DNA of 64,000 nt from Streptomyces rimosus subsp. rimosus (GTDB lineage Bacteria; Actinomycetota; Actinomycetes; Streptomycetales; Streptomycetaceae): NCBI RefSeq assembly GCF_000720725.1, contig NZ_JOCQ01000001.1, positions 62,001 to 126,000 of the forward strand, given 5' to 3'. Below the pieces are notes generated by a model. The model saw only the letters and a list, made by a program, of their open reading frames with translations, ran no database searches and was not told the DNA's origin. Shown in pieces: positions 17,835-27,696 of the stretch (position 1 is its first letter; each line of letters opens with the position of its first letter). The position numbers and the translations under genes are program-made.

Positions 17835-20800
17835 ATGGAGAACGAAACAATCGGCGGTCCGGCGGCCGCTGAGGAACGCGGCTGGCCGCTGGCCGGCCGG
17901 CGGCTGCTCAACCGGCGCGAGGTCAGCGAGGACGGGCGCGCCGTGTTCGGCACGGGGGACCCGCGGTGGGAGGGCTTCTACCGCGACCGCTGGTCGCACG
18001 ACAAGGTCGTCCGCTCCACGCACGGGGTCAACTGCACCGGGTCCTGCTCCTGGATGGTCTACGTCAAGGACGGGATCATCACCTGGGAACACCAGGCCAC
18101 CGACTACCCGTCGATCGGCGCCGACTGCCCCGAGTACGAGCCGCGGGGCTGCCCGCGCGGCGCGTCGTTCTCCTGGTACACCTACTCGCCCAGCCGGGTC
18201 CGCTACCCGTACGTCCGCGGCACGCTGCTGAAGATGTGGCGGGAGGCGCGCCGCCGGCTCGGCGACCCGGTGGCCGCCTGGGCGGAGATCACCGGCGACC
18301 CGGCCAAGGCCCGCGCCTACAAGAAGGCCCGGGGCAAGGGCGGGCTGGTGCGCGCCGACTGGGACGAGGTGGCCGAACTGGTCGCCGCCGCCCATGTGCA
18401 CACCGTCAAGACGTACGGCCCGGACCGGGTGGCCGGGTTCTCGCCCATCCCCGCCATGTCGATGGCGTCCTTCGCGGCGGGCGCCCGCTTCCTGTCGCTG
18501 CTCGGCGGCACCCTGTTGTCCTTCTACGACTGGTACGCGGACCTGCCCGTCGCCTCGCCGCAGGTCTTCGGCGACCAGACGGACGTGCCGGAGGCCGCCG
18601 ACTGGTGGAACGCCGGATACCTGGTCATGTGGGGGTCCAACATCCCGGTCACCCGCACCCCGGACGCCCACTTCCTGACCGAGACCCGCTACAACGGCAC
18701 CAAGGTCGTCGCCGTCAGCCCCGACTACGCCGACAACGTCAAGCACGCCGACGAGTGGCTGGCCCCGCACCCGGGGACGGACGGGGCCCTGGCGATGGCG
18801 ATGGGCCACGTCATCCTGCGCGAATTCCTGGTCGACCGCTCCACGCCCTACTTCGAGAACTACCTGCGCCGATTCACCGACGCCCCGTTCCTGGTCACGC
18901 TGCGCGAGCGGGACGGCGATCTGGTGCCGGATCGCTTCCTGACCGCCGCCGACCTCGGCGACACCGACGAGCATGCGCGCTTCAAGACCGTCCTCGTCGA
19001 CCGCCGCAGCGGCGAACCGGTGGTCCCCAACGGGTCGCTCGGCTTCCGCTGGGGCGAGCAGGGCAAGGGCCGCTGGAACCTCGAACTGGGCGACGCCGAA
19101 CCGGAATTGAGTCTGCTGGAGCGGGGCGGGGCCACGGCCACCGTGGCGCTGCCGCGCTTCGACGAAGGCCCCACCGAGGGCGGCGCGGTCATGGTGCGCG
19201 GCGTCCCGGTCCGCACGGTCGGCGGTCGGCAGGTGACCACCGTCTTCGACCTGATGCTGGCCCAGTACGGTGTGCGGCGCGCCGGGCTGCCCGGCACCTG
19301 GCCGGCCTCCTACGAGGACGCCTCCCAGCCGTACACCCCGGCCTGGCAGGAGACGGTCACCTCGGTCCCCGCCGCGCAGGCGGCCCGTATCGCGCGGGAG
19401 TTCGCCCGCAACGCCGAGCGCACCGAGGGCCGCTCGATGATCGCCATGGGCGCGGGCACCAACCACTGGTTCCACTCCGACACCATCTACCGCGCCTTCC
19501 TGGCCCTGACCACCATGACCGGCTGCCAGGGCGTCAACGGCGGCGGCTGGGCCCACTACGTCGGCCAGGAGAAGGTCCGCCCCGTCACCGGCCTCCAGCA
19601 CCTCGCGTTCGCCTTCGACTGGCAGCGGCCCACCCGCCACATGGCGGGCACCTCGTACTGGTACCTGGCCACCGACCAGTGGCGTTACGAGGCCTTCGGC
19701 CCGGACGAGCTGGCCTCCCCGCTGGGGGAGGGCCGCTTCACGGGCCGCGCCACCGCCGACTGCCTGGCCCAGGCCGTCCGGATGGGCTGGACCCCCGGCC
19801 ACCCCGGCTTCAACCGCAACCCGCTGGACCTGGCCGACGAGGCGGCAGCCGCCGGCCGTCCCGTGTCCGAGCACATCGTCGACGAGCTGACCTCCGGCGC
19901 GCTGCGCTTCGCCGCCGAGGACCCGGACGACCCCGCCAACTTCCCGCGCGTCCTGACCGTATGGCGGGCCAACCTGCTGGGCTCCTCGGGCAAGGGCAAC
20001 GAGTACTTCCTGCGCCATCTCCTGGGGACGGACGCGGCGGTCCGCTCCGAGGAGACACCGCCGGAGAAGCGGCCACGGGACGTCGTCTGGCACGCGGAGG
20101 CGCCGGAGGGCAAGCTCGACCTCCTGGTCAGCATGGATTTCCGGATGACCTCCACCGGCCTGTTCGCCGATGTCGTGCTGCCGGCCGCCACCTGGTACGA
20201 GAAGGACGACCTGTCCAGCACGGACATGCACCCCTTCGTGCACGCCTTCACCCCGGCCATCGCACCGCCCTGGCAGGCCCGGACCGACTACGACACCTTC
20301 CTGACCATCGCCGACCGCTTCAGCGAACTGGCCGCGGATCACCTGGGCACCCGCACCGACGTGCTGGCCGTGCCCCTCCAGCACGACACCCCCGACGAAC
20401 TCGCCCAGCCCGGCGGCGTCGTCGCCGACTGGAAGGCCGGCGAGTGCGCGCCGGTCCCCGGCCGCACCATGCCCAAGCTGGTGACCGTCGAGCGGGACTA
20501 CGCGGCGGTGGCGGACAAGATGCGCGCCGTCGGCCCCCTCCTCGACACGCTCGGCACCACCACGAAGGGCGTCACCGTCCACCCGGACCAGGAGCTGGAG
20601 CAGCTGCGGCGCAGCAACGGCGTCCGGCGCGGGCGTGCGGCGGACGGACGGCCGTCGCTGGCCACCGCCTCGGACATGTGCGAGGCGATCCTCGCGCTGT
20701 CCGGCACCACCAACGGGCGCCTGGCCACCGAGGGTTTCAAGGCGCTGGAGAAGCGGACCGGCACCGGCCTGGCGCATCTGGCCGCCGAGCGGGAGGCGGA

Positions 20801-21527
20801 GCGGATCACCTTCGCCGACACCCGTGTGCAGCCCCGGTCGGTGATCACCTCGTACGAGTGGTCCGGCAGCGAGACCGGCGGCCGCCGCTACTCCCCGTTC
20901 GTCATCAACGTCGAGCACCGCAAGCCCTGGCACACCCTCACCGGCCGCCAGCACTTCTTCGTCGACCACGACTGGATGACCGAACTCGGCGAGCAACTGC
21001 CCGTGTACCGTCCCCCGTTGAACACCGCCCGGCACTACGGCGACGAGCACCTGGGCGAGGAAGGCCGCGCCGAGGTGACGGTCCGCTACCTCACCCCGCA
21101 CTCCAAGTGGTCCATCCACTCCGAGTACCAGGACAACGCCTACATGCTCGCCCTCTCCCGGGGCGGCCCGGTGATCTGGATGAGCACCGCCGACGCCGAG
21201 AAGATCGGCGTCAGGGACAACGAGTGGATCGAGGCGTACAACCGCAACGGCGTCGTCGTCGCCCGCGCGGTGGTCACCCACCGGATGCCCGAGGGCACCG
21301 TGTACATGTACCACGCCAAGGACCGCACGGTGAACGTGCCCAAGACCGAGCTCAGCGGCAAGCGCGGCGGCATGCACAACTCCCTGACCCGGCTGCTCAT
21401 CAAGCCCTCACACCTGGCCGGCGGCTACGCCCAGTTCACCTACGCCTTCAACTACTACGGCCCCACCGGCAACCAGCGCGACGAGGTCACCGTGATTCGC
21501 CGCCGCTCCCAGGATGTGGAGTACTGA
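17835..21527 (+). CDS. narG: Respiratory nitrate reductase alpha subunit
   Basis: 1230-residue cytoplasmic catalytic subunit that reduces nitrate to nitrite at a Mo-bis-MGD centre. The FS0 [4Fe-4S] ligands are H63, C67, C71 and C106, with the same spacing as E. coli NarG (H50, C54, C58, C93). Bis-MGD-binding segments such as FSPIPAMSMASFAAGARF, WGSNIPVTRTPDAHF and AMGAGTNHWFHSDTIYR follow. No twin-arginine export signal is visible, as expected for the inward-facing enzyme. The ATG at 17835 has no clear ribosome site; an in-frame ATG at 17745 would add 30 residues that do not look like NarG. narH begins 2 bases after the stop. Confidence 0.97.
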   Translation: MENETIGGPAAAEERGWPLAGRRLLNRREVSEDGRAVFGTGDPRWEGFYRDRWSHDKVVRSTHGVNCTGSCSWMVYVKDGIITWEHQATDYPSIGADCPEYEPRGCPRGASFSWYTYSPSRVRYPYVRGTLLKMWREARRRLGDPVAAWAEITGDPAKARAYKKARGKGGLVRADWDEVAELVAAAHVHTVKTYGPDRVAGFSPIPAMSMASFAAGARFLSLLGGTLLSFYDWYADLPVASPQVFGDQTDVPEAADWWNAGYLVMWGSNIPVTRTPDAHFLTETRYNGTKVVAVSPDYADNVKHADEWLAPHPGTDGALAMAMGHVILREFLVDRSTPYFENYLRRFTDAPFLVTLRERDGDLVPDRFLTAADLGDTDEHARFKTVLVDRRSGEPVVPNGSLGFRWGEQGKGRWNLELGDAEPELSLLERGGATATVALPRFDEGPTEGGAVMVRGVPVRTVGGRQVTTVFDLMLAQYGVRRAGLPGTWPASYEDASQPYTPAWQETVTSVPAAQAARIAREFARNAERTEGRSMIAMGAGTNHWFHSDTIYRAFLALTTMTGCQGVNGGGWAHYVGQEKVRPVTGLQHLAFAFDWQRPTRHMAGTSYWYLATDQWRYEAFGPDELASPLGEGRFTGRATADCLAQAVRMGWTPGHPGFNRNPLDLADEAAAAGRPVSEHIVDELTSGALRFAAEDPDDPANFPRVLTVWRANLLGSSGKGNEYFLRHLLGTDAAVRSEETPPEKRPRDVVWHAEAPEGKLDLLVSMDFRMTSTGLFADVVLPAATWYEKDDLSSTDMHPFVHAFTPAIAPPWQARTDYDTFLTIADRFSELAADHLGTRTDVLAVPLQHDTPDELAQPGGVVADWKAGECAPVPGRTMPKLVTVERDYAAVADKMRAVGPLLDTLGTTTKGVTVHPDQELEQLRRSNGVRRGRAADGRPSLATASDMCEAILALSGTTNGRLATEGFKALEKRTGTGLAHLAAEREAERITFADTRVQPRSVITSYEWSGSETGGRRYSPFVINVEHRKPWHTLTGRQHFFVDHDWMTELGEQLPVYRPPLNTARHYGDEHLGEEGRAEVTVRYLTPHSKWSIHSEYQDNAYMLALSRGGPVIWMSTADAEKIGVRDNEWIEAYNRNGVVVARAVVTHRMPEGTVYMYHAKDRTVNVPKTELSGKRGGMHNSLTRLLIKPSHLAGGYAQFTYAFNYYGPTGNQRDEVTVIRRRSQDVEY

Positions 21528-21528
21528 C

Positions 21529-23073
21529 ATGCGCGTCATGGCCCAAGTGGCGATGGTGATGAACCTCGACAAGTGCATCGGCTGCCACACCTGCTCGGTC
21601 ACCTGCAAACAGACCTGGACCAACCGCACCGGCGTCGAATACGCCTGGTTCAACAACGTCGAGACCAAGCCCGGCGTCGGCTACCCGCGCCGCTACGAGG
21701 ACCAGCGGCAGTGGAAGGGCGGCTGGATGCTGGACCGGCGCGGGCGCCTGGTGCTCCGCTCCGGCGGCCGCCTGAAGCGCCTGGGCTCCCTGTTCTCCAA
21801 CCCCGACCTGCCGGCCATCGAGGACTACTACGAACCGGTCACCTACGACTACGACAACCTCGTCAGCGCCCCGGCCGGCCAGGACGTGCCGGTGGCCCGG
21901 CCCCGCTCGGTGCTCACCGGCAAGCCGACCTCGATCACCTGGGGCGCCAACTGGGAGGACGGCCTGGGCGGCGCGGGCGAGACGGCGGCCGGCGACCCGA
22001 ACCTGAGCGGGGGCCTGGCCGAGAAGGTGAAGTTCGCCTTCGAGCAGACCTTCATGTTCCACCTGCCGCGGCTGTGCGAGCACTGCCTCAACCCGGCCTG
22101 TGTGTCCGCCTGCCCGTCCGGCGCGATGTACAAGCGGGCCGAGGACGGCATCGTGCTGGTCGACCAGGACCGCTGCCGCGGCTGGCGGATGTGCGTCACG
22201 GCCTGCCCGTACAAGAAGGTCTACGTCAACCACGCCACCGGCAAGGCCGAGAAGTGCACCTTCTGCTTCCCGCGCATCGAAGCCGGGCAGCCCACCGTCT
22301 GCTCCGAGACCTGCGTCGGCCGCCTGCGCTACCTCGGCCTGCTCCTCTACGACGCCGACCGGGTCGGCGAGGCCGCCGCCACAGCGGACGAGAAGGACCT
22401 GCTCGACGCCCAGCGGAACGTCTTCCTCGACCCGGCCGACCCCGAAGTCCGCTCCGCGGCCCGGCGGTCCGGCATCCCCGAGGACTGGATCGACGCCGCC
22501 CGCCGCTCTCCCGTACACGCCCTGATCAGCGAGTACAAGGTGGCCCTGCCGCTGCACCCGGAATACCGCACCCTGCCCATGGTCTGGTACGTGCCGCCAC
22601 TGTCCCCGGTCCTGGACGCCGTCGGCGAGGCGGGCGGCGACGCCGAGGACCCCGACCACGTCTTCGCCGCCGTCACCCGCCTGCGCATCCCGCTGGACTA
22701 CCTCGCCAACCTCTTCGCCGCCGGAGACACCGACGTCGTCGCCGGGGTCCTGATGAAGCTGACCGCGCTGCGCAGCCACATGCGGCAGCGCACGCTCGGG
22801 GAACAGGGAGACGAGAGCGCGCTGAAGGCCGTGGGGCTCACGCCCGCACAGGCCGAAGATCTGCACCGGCTGCTGGCCGTCGCCAAGTACGCCGACCGGT
22901 ACGTCGTCCCCGCCGCCCACAAGGAAGACGCCGCCGCGCTCAGCGCGATGGAGGACCGCTGCCCCGTGGAGAGCGCGGGCGGCAACCCGTCCGCCACCGG
23001 CCGCAAGGTCATGCTCGGGCTTCCCACCCTGCGGCGACGGACCACGGCCCCGGGCGCGGGAGGCGCTGTATGA
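21529..23073 (+). CDS. narH: Respiratory nitrate reductase beta (iron-sulfur) subunit
   Basis: 514 residues carrying four Fe-S clusters between NarI haem and the NarG molybdenum site. Cysteine groups appear in order: CIGCHTCSVTCK, CEHCLNPACVSACP, CRGWRMCVTACP (tryptophan in place of one cysteine, as in the [3Fe-4S] site of NarH) and CTFC...CSETC. The start at 21529 begins MRVMAQVAMVMNLDKC; an upstream frame adds five residues that overlap narG. The stop overlaps the narJ ATG (ATGA). Confidence 0.97.
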   Translation: MRVMAQVAMVMNLDKCIGCHTCSVTCKQTWTNRTGVEYAWFNNVETKPGVGYPRRYEDQRQWKGGWMLDRRGRLVLRSGGRLKRLGSLFSNPDLPAIEDYYEPVTYDYDNLVSAPAGQDVPVARPRSVLTGKPTSITWGANWEDGLGGAGETAAGDPNLSGGLAEKVKFAFEQTFMFHLPRLCEHCLNPACVSACPSGAMYKRAEDGIVLVDQDRCRGWRMCVTACPYKKVYVNHATGKAEKCTFCFPRIEAGQPTVCSETCVGRLRYLGLLLYDADRVGEAAATADEKDLLDAQRNVFLDPADPEVRSAARRSGIPEDWIDAARRSPVHALISEYKVALPLHPEYRTLPMVWYVPPLSPVLDAVGEAGGDAEDPDHVFAAVTRLRIPLDYLANLFAAGDTDVVAGVLMKLTALRSHMRQRTLGEQGDESALKAVGLTPAQAEDLHRLLAVAKYADRYVVPAAHKEDAAALSAMEDRCPVESAGGNPSATGRKVMLGLPTLRRRTTAPGAGGAV

Positions 23074-23831
23074 GCTCCCTGCGTACCCGCCTCCGCCCGG
23101 CGGCCGGGCGCCGCGCCCGCCCCGGCCCCGAAGAAGCCGCCCAGCGCGGGCTCCTGCTACGGCTGCTGTCGCTGCTGTTGCAGTACCCGGATGCTGAACT
23201 GGTCGAAAAGCGGGCCGAGTTGAGTGCTGCGGTCGATGTTCTGCCGCCCTCGACCGCCGCCGGACATCTCGCCGCCTTTGCCTCCTGGTTCATGGTTCAG
23301 CCGTCCGAGGACCTGGAAAGCCACTACGTGGAGGTCTTCGACCTTCGCCGCAAGAGCAGCCTCTACCTCACCTACTACCTGCACGGCGACACCCGCCGAC
23401 GGGGCATGGCCCTGCTCGCCCTCGCCCAGACCTACCGGGCCGCCGGGTGGAGCGCCGACAGCGGCGAACTCCCCGACCACCTGCCCGTCGTCCTGGAATT
23501 CGCCGCCCTGGCCGGGCCGCGCGCCGGAGAAGCACCGCTGCGCCGCCACCGGCGCGGACTGGACCTCATCCACCACGCCCTGTCGGACGTGCGGTCCCCT
23601 TACGCGGACCTGCTGGCGGCACTGCTGTCCCTGCTGCCGGCGGCCACCGACGCCGACCTGGAGGCGGTGGCGAAGCTGGCCGCCGAAGGGCCGCCCGCCG
23701 AGGACGTCGGCCTCGACCCGTACAGCGGCACCGGCTTCGCCCCGCCCGGCACCTTCGTACCGCCGGCGCCCGCACCGCCGACCCTGATGCCCCCTCTGAC
23801 CGGCCCCATGGACTCGGAGACCCGCCGATGA
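23070..23831 (+). CDS. narJ: Nitrate reductase assembly chaperone (delta subunit)
   Basis: 253-residue all-helical chaperone of the NarJ/TorD family that holds apo-NarG during molybdenum-cofactor insertion and is not part of the mature complex. It contains the typical LLSLLLQYPDAEL and ESHYVEVFDLRRKSSLYLTYY segments and DLPVVLEF-like DHLPVVLEFAAL. A proline-rich tail ends the protein. The ATG overlaps the narH stop and the stop overlaps the narI ATG, consistent with coupled translation. Confidence 0.95.
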   Translation: MSSLRTRLRPAAGRRARPGPEEAAQRGLLLRLLSLLLQYPDAELVEKRAELSAAVDVLPPSTAAGHLAAFASWFMVQPSEDLESHYVEVFDLRRKSSLYLTYYLHGDTRRRGMALLALAQTYRAAGWSADSGELPDHLPVVLEFAALAGPRAGEAPLRRHRRGLDLIHHALSDVRSPYADLLAALLSLLPAATDADLEAVAKLAAEGPPAEDVGLDPYSGTGFAPPGTFVPPAPAPPTLMPPLTGPMDSETRR

Positions 23832-24607
23832 GCGCCGCCAGCAGCCCTCTGACCTCCGTGGACGGCACCGACCTGCTGCTGTGGGTCGCCGTCCCCTACG
23901 CCTGCCTGGCCGTCTTCGCCGTCGGGCACTTCTGGCGCTACCGCAAGGACCAGTTCGGCTGGACCAGCCGCACCAGCCAGCTGCTGGAACACCGGTGGCT
24001 GCGCTGGGGCAGTCCGCTGTTCCACCTCGGCGCGTTCGCCGTGATCGCCGGACACGTCGTGGGCCTGGCCGTTCCGGCGTCCCTGACCGCGAAGGCGGGC
24101 ATCGGCGAGCACACCTACCACACCGTGGCGGTGGGCCTCGGCTCCGTGGCCGGTGCGGCCATGGTGGTGGGGCTGGGCATGCTCTGCGCCCGGCGCCTGA
24201 TCGCCCCGCGCATCCGCACCCGCACCAGCTCCAGCGACAAGCTGCTCTTCCCGCTGCTGGCCGCCACCGTACTGCTGGGCATCGCCGCCACCGTCGTCCA
24301 CAACGTCGCCGGAGGCGGGTACGACTACCGCTCCACCGTCTCGGTGTGGTTCCGCGGCCTGTTCCTGCTGCAACCGCAGCCCGGGGCCATCTCGGGCGCG
24401 CCCCTCCTGTTCCAACTGCACGCCCTGAGCGCGTGCCTGCTCTTCGCGGCCTGGCCCTTCACCCGCCTCGTCCACGTGTGGAGCGCGCCCATCGGCTACC
24501 TGCGCCGCCCGTATCTGGTCTACCGCCGCAAGACGGCCGCTCCGGCGTACGACCGGTCCCCGGCCGTCCCCGCTCGGCGCGGGCCGGCCGGGACCGAGGC
24601 GTCTTGA
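23828..24607 (+). CDS. narI: Respiratory nitrate reductase gamma subunit (cytochrome b)
   Basis: 259-residue membrane subunit with about five transmembrane helices. It oxidises quinol and passes electrons through two b haems to NarH. The histidine pairs expected for haem ligation are in FHLGAFAVIAGHVVG and LHALSACLLFAAWPFTRLVH. The supply of haem may explain the protoporphyrinogen-oxidase gene downstream. The stop overlaps the next ATG (TGATG). Confidence 0.95.
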   Translation: MSAASSPLTSVDGTDLLLWVAVPYACLAVFAVGHFWRYRKDQFGWTSRTSQLLEHRWLRWGSPLFHLGAFAVIAGHVVGLAVPASLTAKAGIGEHTYHTVAVGLGSVAGAAMVVGLGMLCARRLIAPRIRTRTSSSDKLLFPLLAATVLLGIAATVVHNVAGGGYDYRSTVSVWFRGLFLLQPQPGAISGAPLLFQLHALSACLLFAAWPFTRLVHVWSAPIGYLRRPYLVYRRKTAAPAYDRSPAVPARRGPAGTEAS

Positions 24608-25950
24608 TGAAGCCGGCCACTCCCCGGCCTGGCGCTGCCCCACAGGGCCCGGCACCAGGCGATTACCAGAACGACCAGAACGACTCGACCGAGAGGCACC
24701 CGATGCGCCTGCTTGAGGACACCACCGGCGCCCCGTCACCGAGAGAGGCAGGCCCCGCCATTCCGGCCGGCCGCCCGTGGATGATGCTCACGCTGGCCAC
24801 ACTGGGCTTCGCCGTCAACTTCTGGGCGTGGGCGCTGCTCAGCCCGCTGGGCCCGCGCTTCAAGGAGACCCTGGCACTCAGCTCGTTCGAGCAGTCCCTG
24901 CTGGTGGCGGTGCCGGTCGTGGTGGGCTCACTGGGACGGATCCCGGTGGGCGCGCTGACCGACCGGTTCGGCGGCCGCGTGATGTTCCCCCTGGTGTCCG
25001 CCGCGACCATCGTGCCCGTGCTCTACCTGGGGCTGGCCGGGCACTCCTCACTGACCGCCCTGCTGATCGGCGGGTTCTTCCTGGGCATCGGCGGCACCGC
25101 CTTCGCCGTCGGCGTGCCGTTCGTCAACCGCTGGTTCCCGCCGGAGCGGCGCGGGCTGGCGATCGGTGTCTTCGGCGTGGGCATGGGCGGCACCGCCATC
25201 AGCGCGCTGACCACCGTCAAGCTCGTCGACGCGCACGGTATGGCCAACCCGTTCCTGATCACCGCCGCCGCGCTAGCCGTCTACGCCGTGCTGGCCGCCG
25301 TCCTGCTGCGGGACGCGCCCGGCCGTACCGTACCGGCCGGGCCCCTGGCCCGCCGCCTCGCCGACACCGCCCGCCTGTCCGTCACCTGGCAGGCATCCGC
25401 CCTGTACGCCGTGGCGTTCGGCGGCTACGTCGCCTTCTCGGTCTACCTGCCGACCTACCTGAAGACCGGTTACGGACTCGGGCAGGCCGACGCCGCCAAC
25501 CGGATGGCCGGCTTCGTCCTGCTGGCGGTGGCCATGCGCCCGGTCGGCGGCTGGCTGTCGGACCGGATGGGCCCGGTCCGCGTGCTCGCCGGATCCCTGG
25601 CGGTCGTCGTCGCGGGCGCCGCCGTACAAGCCGCGACCCCGCCGCTCGCTCCGGTGGGCACCCTCGCCTTCCTGGCCATGGCCGCCGCGCTCGGCGCGGG
25701 CAGCGGCGCCACCTTCGCGCTGGTGGCCCTGCTGGCCCCGGCGAACAAGGTCGGCTCGGTCACCGGTGTCGTCGGTGCCGCGGGCGGGCTGGGCGGCTTC
25801 ATCCCGCCCCTGGTCATGGGCGTGATCTTCAGCGCCTCGGGAAGCTACGCCCTCGGCCTGCTCCTGCTGGCCCTGGTCTCGGCCGTCGCCCTGGCCTTCA
25901 CCGTCACCCGGGTCCGGCGGGCCGTCGCCTCCGAGGGCACCTCACCGTGA
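24607..25950 (+). CDS. narK: Nitrate/nitrite MFS transporter
   Basis: 447-residue (415 from the alternative start) twelve-helix transporter of the NNP family. It has the family segments VNFWAWALLSPLGPRFKETL, the MFS loop GRIPVGALTDRFGGR, and glycine-rich signatures (GIGGTAFAVGVPFVNRWFPP, GAAGGLGGFIPPLVMG) that mark nitrate porters. It imports nitrate and/or exports nitrite. Two starts are possible: ATG 24607, which overlaps the narI stop like every other junction in this operon, and ATG 24703 with GAGAGG six bases upstream. The intervening 32 residues are of low complexity, so the shorter form may be the functional one. Confidence 0.93.
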   Translation: MKPATPRPGAAPQGPAPGDYQNDQNDSTERHPMRLLEDTTGAPSPREAGPAIPAGRPWMMLTLATLGFAVNFWAWALLSPLGPRFKETLALSSFEQSLLVAVPVVVGSLGRIPVGALTDRFGGRVMFPLVSAATIVPVLYLGLAGHSSLTALLIGGFFLGIGGTAFAVGVPFVNRWFPPERRGLAIGVFGVGMGGTAISALTTVKLVDAHGMANPFLITAAALAVYAVLAAVLLRDAPGRTVPAGPLARRLADTARLSVTWQASALYAVAFGGYVAFSVYLPTYLKTGYGLGQADAANRMAGFVLLAVAMRPVGGWLSDRMGPVRVLAGSLAVVVAGAAVQAATPPLAPVGTLAFLAMAAALGAGSGATFALVALLAPANKVGSVTGVVGAAGGLGGFIPPLVMGVIFSASGSYALGLLLLALVSAVALAFTVTRVRRAVASEGTSP

Positions 25951-25951
25951 T

Positions 25952-25965
25952 GGGGCAACCGGCCC
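25952..25965. promoter_or_regulatory. Weak candidate DosR/OsdR-type box upstream of the haem gene
   Basis: GGGGC-AACC-GGCCC in the 80-base gap between narK and the protoporphyrinogen oxidase gene. The core A is C, and only the G/C flanks match. It is listed because the same arrangement recurs at other promoters of the island. Confidence 0.25.
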
Positions 25966-25990
25966 GGTGAACTTCAGCAGGTTCGGATAC

Positions 25991-26009
25991 GGGCGCCCCT
26001 GAGGCGCCC
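25991..26009 (+). terminator. Short hairpin before the haem gene
   Basis: GGGCGCC-cctga-GGCGCCC, a perfect 7-base stem with a 5-base loop 22 bases before the ATG at 26031. It could be a weak narK terminator or a 5' stem in the downstream message. There is no T run. Confidence 0.35.
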
Positions 26010-26030
26010 TCAGAAAGGCAGCGCAGCCCG

Positions 26031-27557
26031 ATGAACGCATCCACCACCCCGCACCTCCCTTCCTCCTCCCTGCCCGCACCCTCCGCCCCGGCGCCGGGGG
26101 AGACACGGCCGCACATCGTGGTGGTGGGCGGCGGCATCGCCGGACTGACCGCTGCCGCCCGCCTCAGTGGCGCGGCGGGCGGCAGCGGTTCCGGGGCGCG
26201 GGTGACACTGCTGGAATCCGCCGGACGGCTCGGCGGCAAGCTCCTGTGCGGCGAGGTCGGCGGCGTACCCGTGGACCTGGGGGCCGAGGCGGTGTTCGCC
26301 AAGCAGCCGTCCGCCGTGGAACTGGCCCGGGAGGTGGGGCTGGGGGACGAACTGGAGCCGCCGGTCACGGCGGAGGCTTCGCTGTGGACCCGCGGCGCGC
26401 TCCACCCCCTGCCCCGCGGCCACATCATGGGCATCCCCGCCGACCTCGACTCCCTGGCCGCTTGCGGGGTGCTGTCCGCCGACGGCCTCGCCCGCGCCCG
26501 CCAGGACCTGGCACTCCCGCGTACGGACGTGGGCGACGACATCGCCGTCGGCCGGTACGTGGCCGCCCGGTTGGGGCGCGAAGTCGTCGACCGGCTCGTC
26601 GAACCCCTCCTCGGCGGCGTGTACGCCGGGCACGCCGACCGCATCTCCCTGCGCGCCGCCCTGCCGCACCTGCTTCCCATCGTCCGGGAAGAACGGTCCC
26701 TGCTCGAAGGCATCCGCCGCATGCGGGGACCGGCGCCCGAAGCGCCGAAGCCGGCGGCGGCCGTGCCCCCGTTCCGGAGCGTACGGGGCGGACTGGGCCG
26801 GCTGCCCCTGGCCGTCGCCCGGGCGTGCCGGGCCGCGGGCGTGGACATCCGCACCGCCACCGCGGCCCGCACGCTGCGCAGCACCGGGCACGGATGGCGG
26901 CTGACGGTACGGGACGCCGCCGGCGAGCACCGGATCGACGCCGACGCGGTGGTGCTCGCCGTACCCGCGCCCGCCGCCGCCCGGCTGCTGGCCGACGAGG
27001 TACCGGCCGCGGCCGCCGCGCTGCGCGCCGTCGAGTACGCGGACATGGCCCTGATCACGATGGTCTTCACCCGTGCCGACCTGCCGGGGGAGTTGCCGGG
27101 CAGCGGCTTCCTGGTCCCGCCGGTGGACGGGCGCCTCATCAAGGCGGCCACCTTCCTGAGCAGCAAGTGGGCATGGCCGGGCCGGTCCGCGCCCGACAAG
27201 GTCGTGGTGCGCACGTCCGTCGGCCGGTACGGCGAGGACACCGCCCTGTGTCTCGACGACGCGGAACTGGTGGCCCGTTCGCGCGCCGAGCTGGCCGAGG
27301 CGACCGGCGTGGCGGCCGTACCGTACGACAGTGCCGTCACCCGCTGGGGCACCGGCCTGCCCCAGTACACCGTCGGCCATGTCGGGCGGATGACCCAGGT
27401 GCGGGAGCACCTCGGGCGGCTCGGCACGCTGGCGGTCTGCGGGGCCGCCTACGACGGTGTCGGCATCACCCATTGCGTCGAGGGCGCCGGGCGCGCGGCC
27501 GAAACGGTCACGGCAGCGCTCGACGCCCGCCTGCCGGGCCGGGAACGCGTCCGCTGA
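26031..27557 (+). CDS. hemY: Protoporphyrinogen/coproporphyrinogen oxidase
   Basis: 508-residue FAD enzyme of haem synthesis. The FAD-binding dinucleotide motif is VVVGGGIAGLTAAARL (about residues 30-45), followed by LLESAGRLGGKLL. The GGVYAGHADRISLRAALP segment and the C-terminal YTVGHVGRM...AYDGVGITHCVEGAG are typical of this family. In actinobacteria this enzyme oxidises coproporphyrinogen III in the coproporphyrin-dependent haem route. An AAAGG site precedes the ATG. Placement behind nar suggests that it supplies haem b to NarI and perhaps to the haem-binding kinase, possibly as a second copy to a housekeeping gene elsewhere. Confidence 0.9.
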   Translation: MNASTTPHLPSSSLPAPSAPAPGETRPHIVVVGGGIAGLTAAARLSGAAGGSGSGARVTLLESAGRLGGKLLCGEVGGVPVDLGAEAVFAKQPSAVELAREVGLGDELEPPVTAEASLWTRGALHPLPRGHIMGIPADLDSLAACGVLSADGLARARQDLALPRTDVGDDIAVGRYVAARLGREVVDRLVEPLLGGVYAGHADRISLRAALPHLLPIVREERSLLEGIRRMRGPAPEAPKPAAAVPPFRSVRGGLGRLPLAVARACRAAGVDIRTATAARTLRSTGHGWRLTVRDAAGEHRIDADAVVLAVPAPAAARLLADEVPAAAAALRAVEYADMALITMVFTRADLPGELPGSGFLVPPVDGRLIKAATFLSSKWAWPGRSAPDKVVVRTSVGRYGEDTALCLDDAELVARSRAELAEATGVAAVPYDSAVTRWGTGLPQYTVGHVGRMTQVREHLGRLGTLAVCGAAYDGVGITHCVEGAGRAAETVTAALDARLPGRERVR

Positions 27558-27597
27558 CACCCGGCCGCGCGGATATGGCCCGGATGACCGGCAAGAA

Positions 27598-27611
27598 GGG
27601 CCGTCCGGCCC
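27598..27611. promoter_or_regulatory. Candidate DosR/OsdR-type box upstream of the response regulator
   Basis: GGGCC-GTCC-GGCCC, a perfectly palindromic flank pair 86 bases before the regulator ATG. It directly abuts a second element, suggesting autoregulation. Confidence 0.4.
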
Positions 27612-27612
27612 T

Positions 27613-27626
27613 GGCCCTTCGGTCCC
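27613..27626. promoter_or_regulatory. Candidate DosR/OsdR-type box, second of a pair
   Basis: GGCCC-TTCG-GTCCC; read on the other strand it is GGGAC-CGAA-GGGCC, which keeps the GGGAC half-site exactly. It sits one base from the preceding element. Confidence 0.45.
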
Positions 27627-27696
27627 GGTGTGCGGCAGGCTGCACAGGGCGCCGCCTGTGGAGGCGGGCCGCACCAGGGAACATCGGAGCTGCGTG

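Noticed and set aside
17802..21377. Open frame of 1191 codons antisense to narG
   Set aside because: No domain, no ribosome site and a Gly/Arg/Val-rich composition; narG on the other strand is unambiguous.
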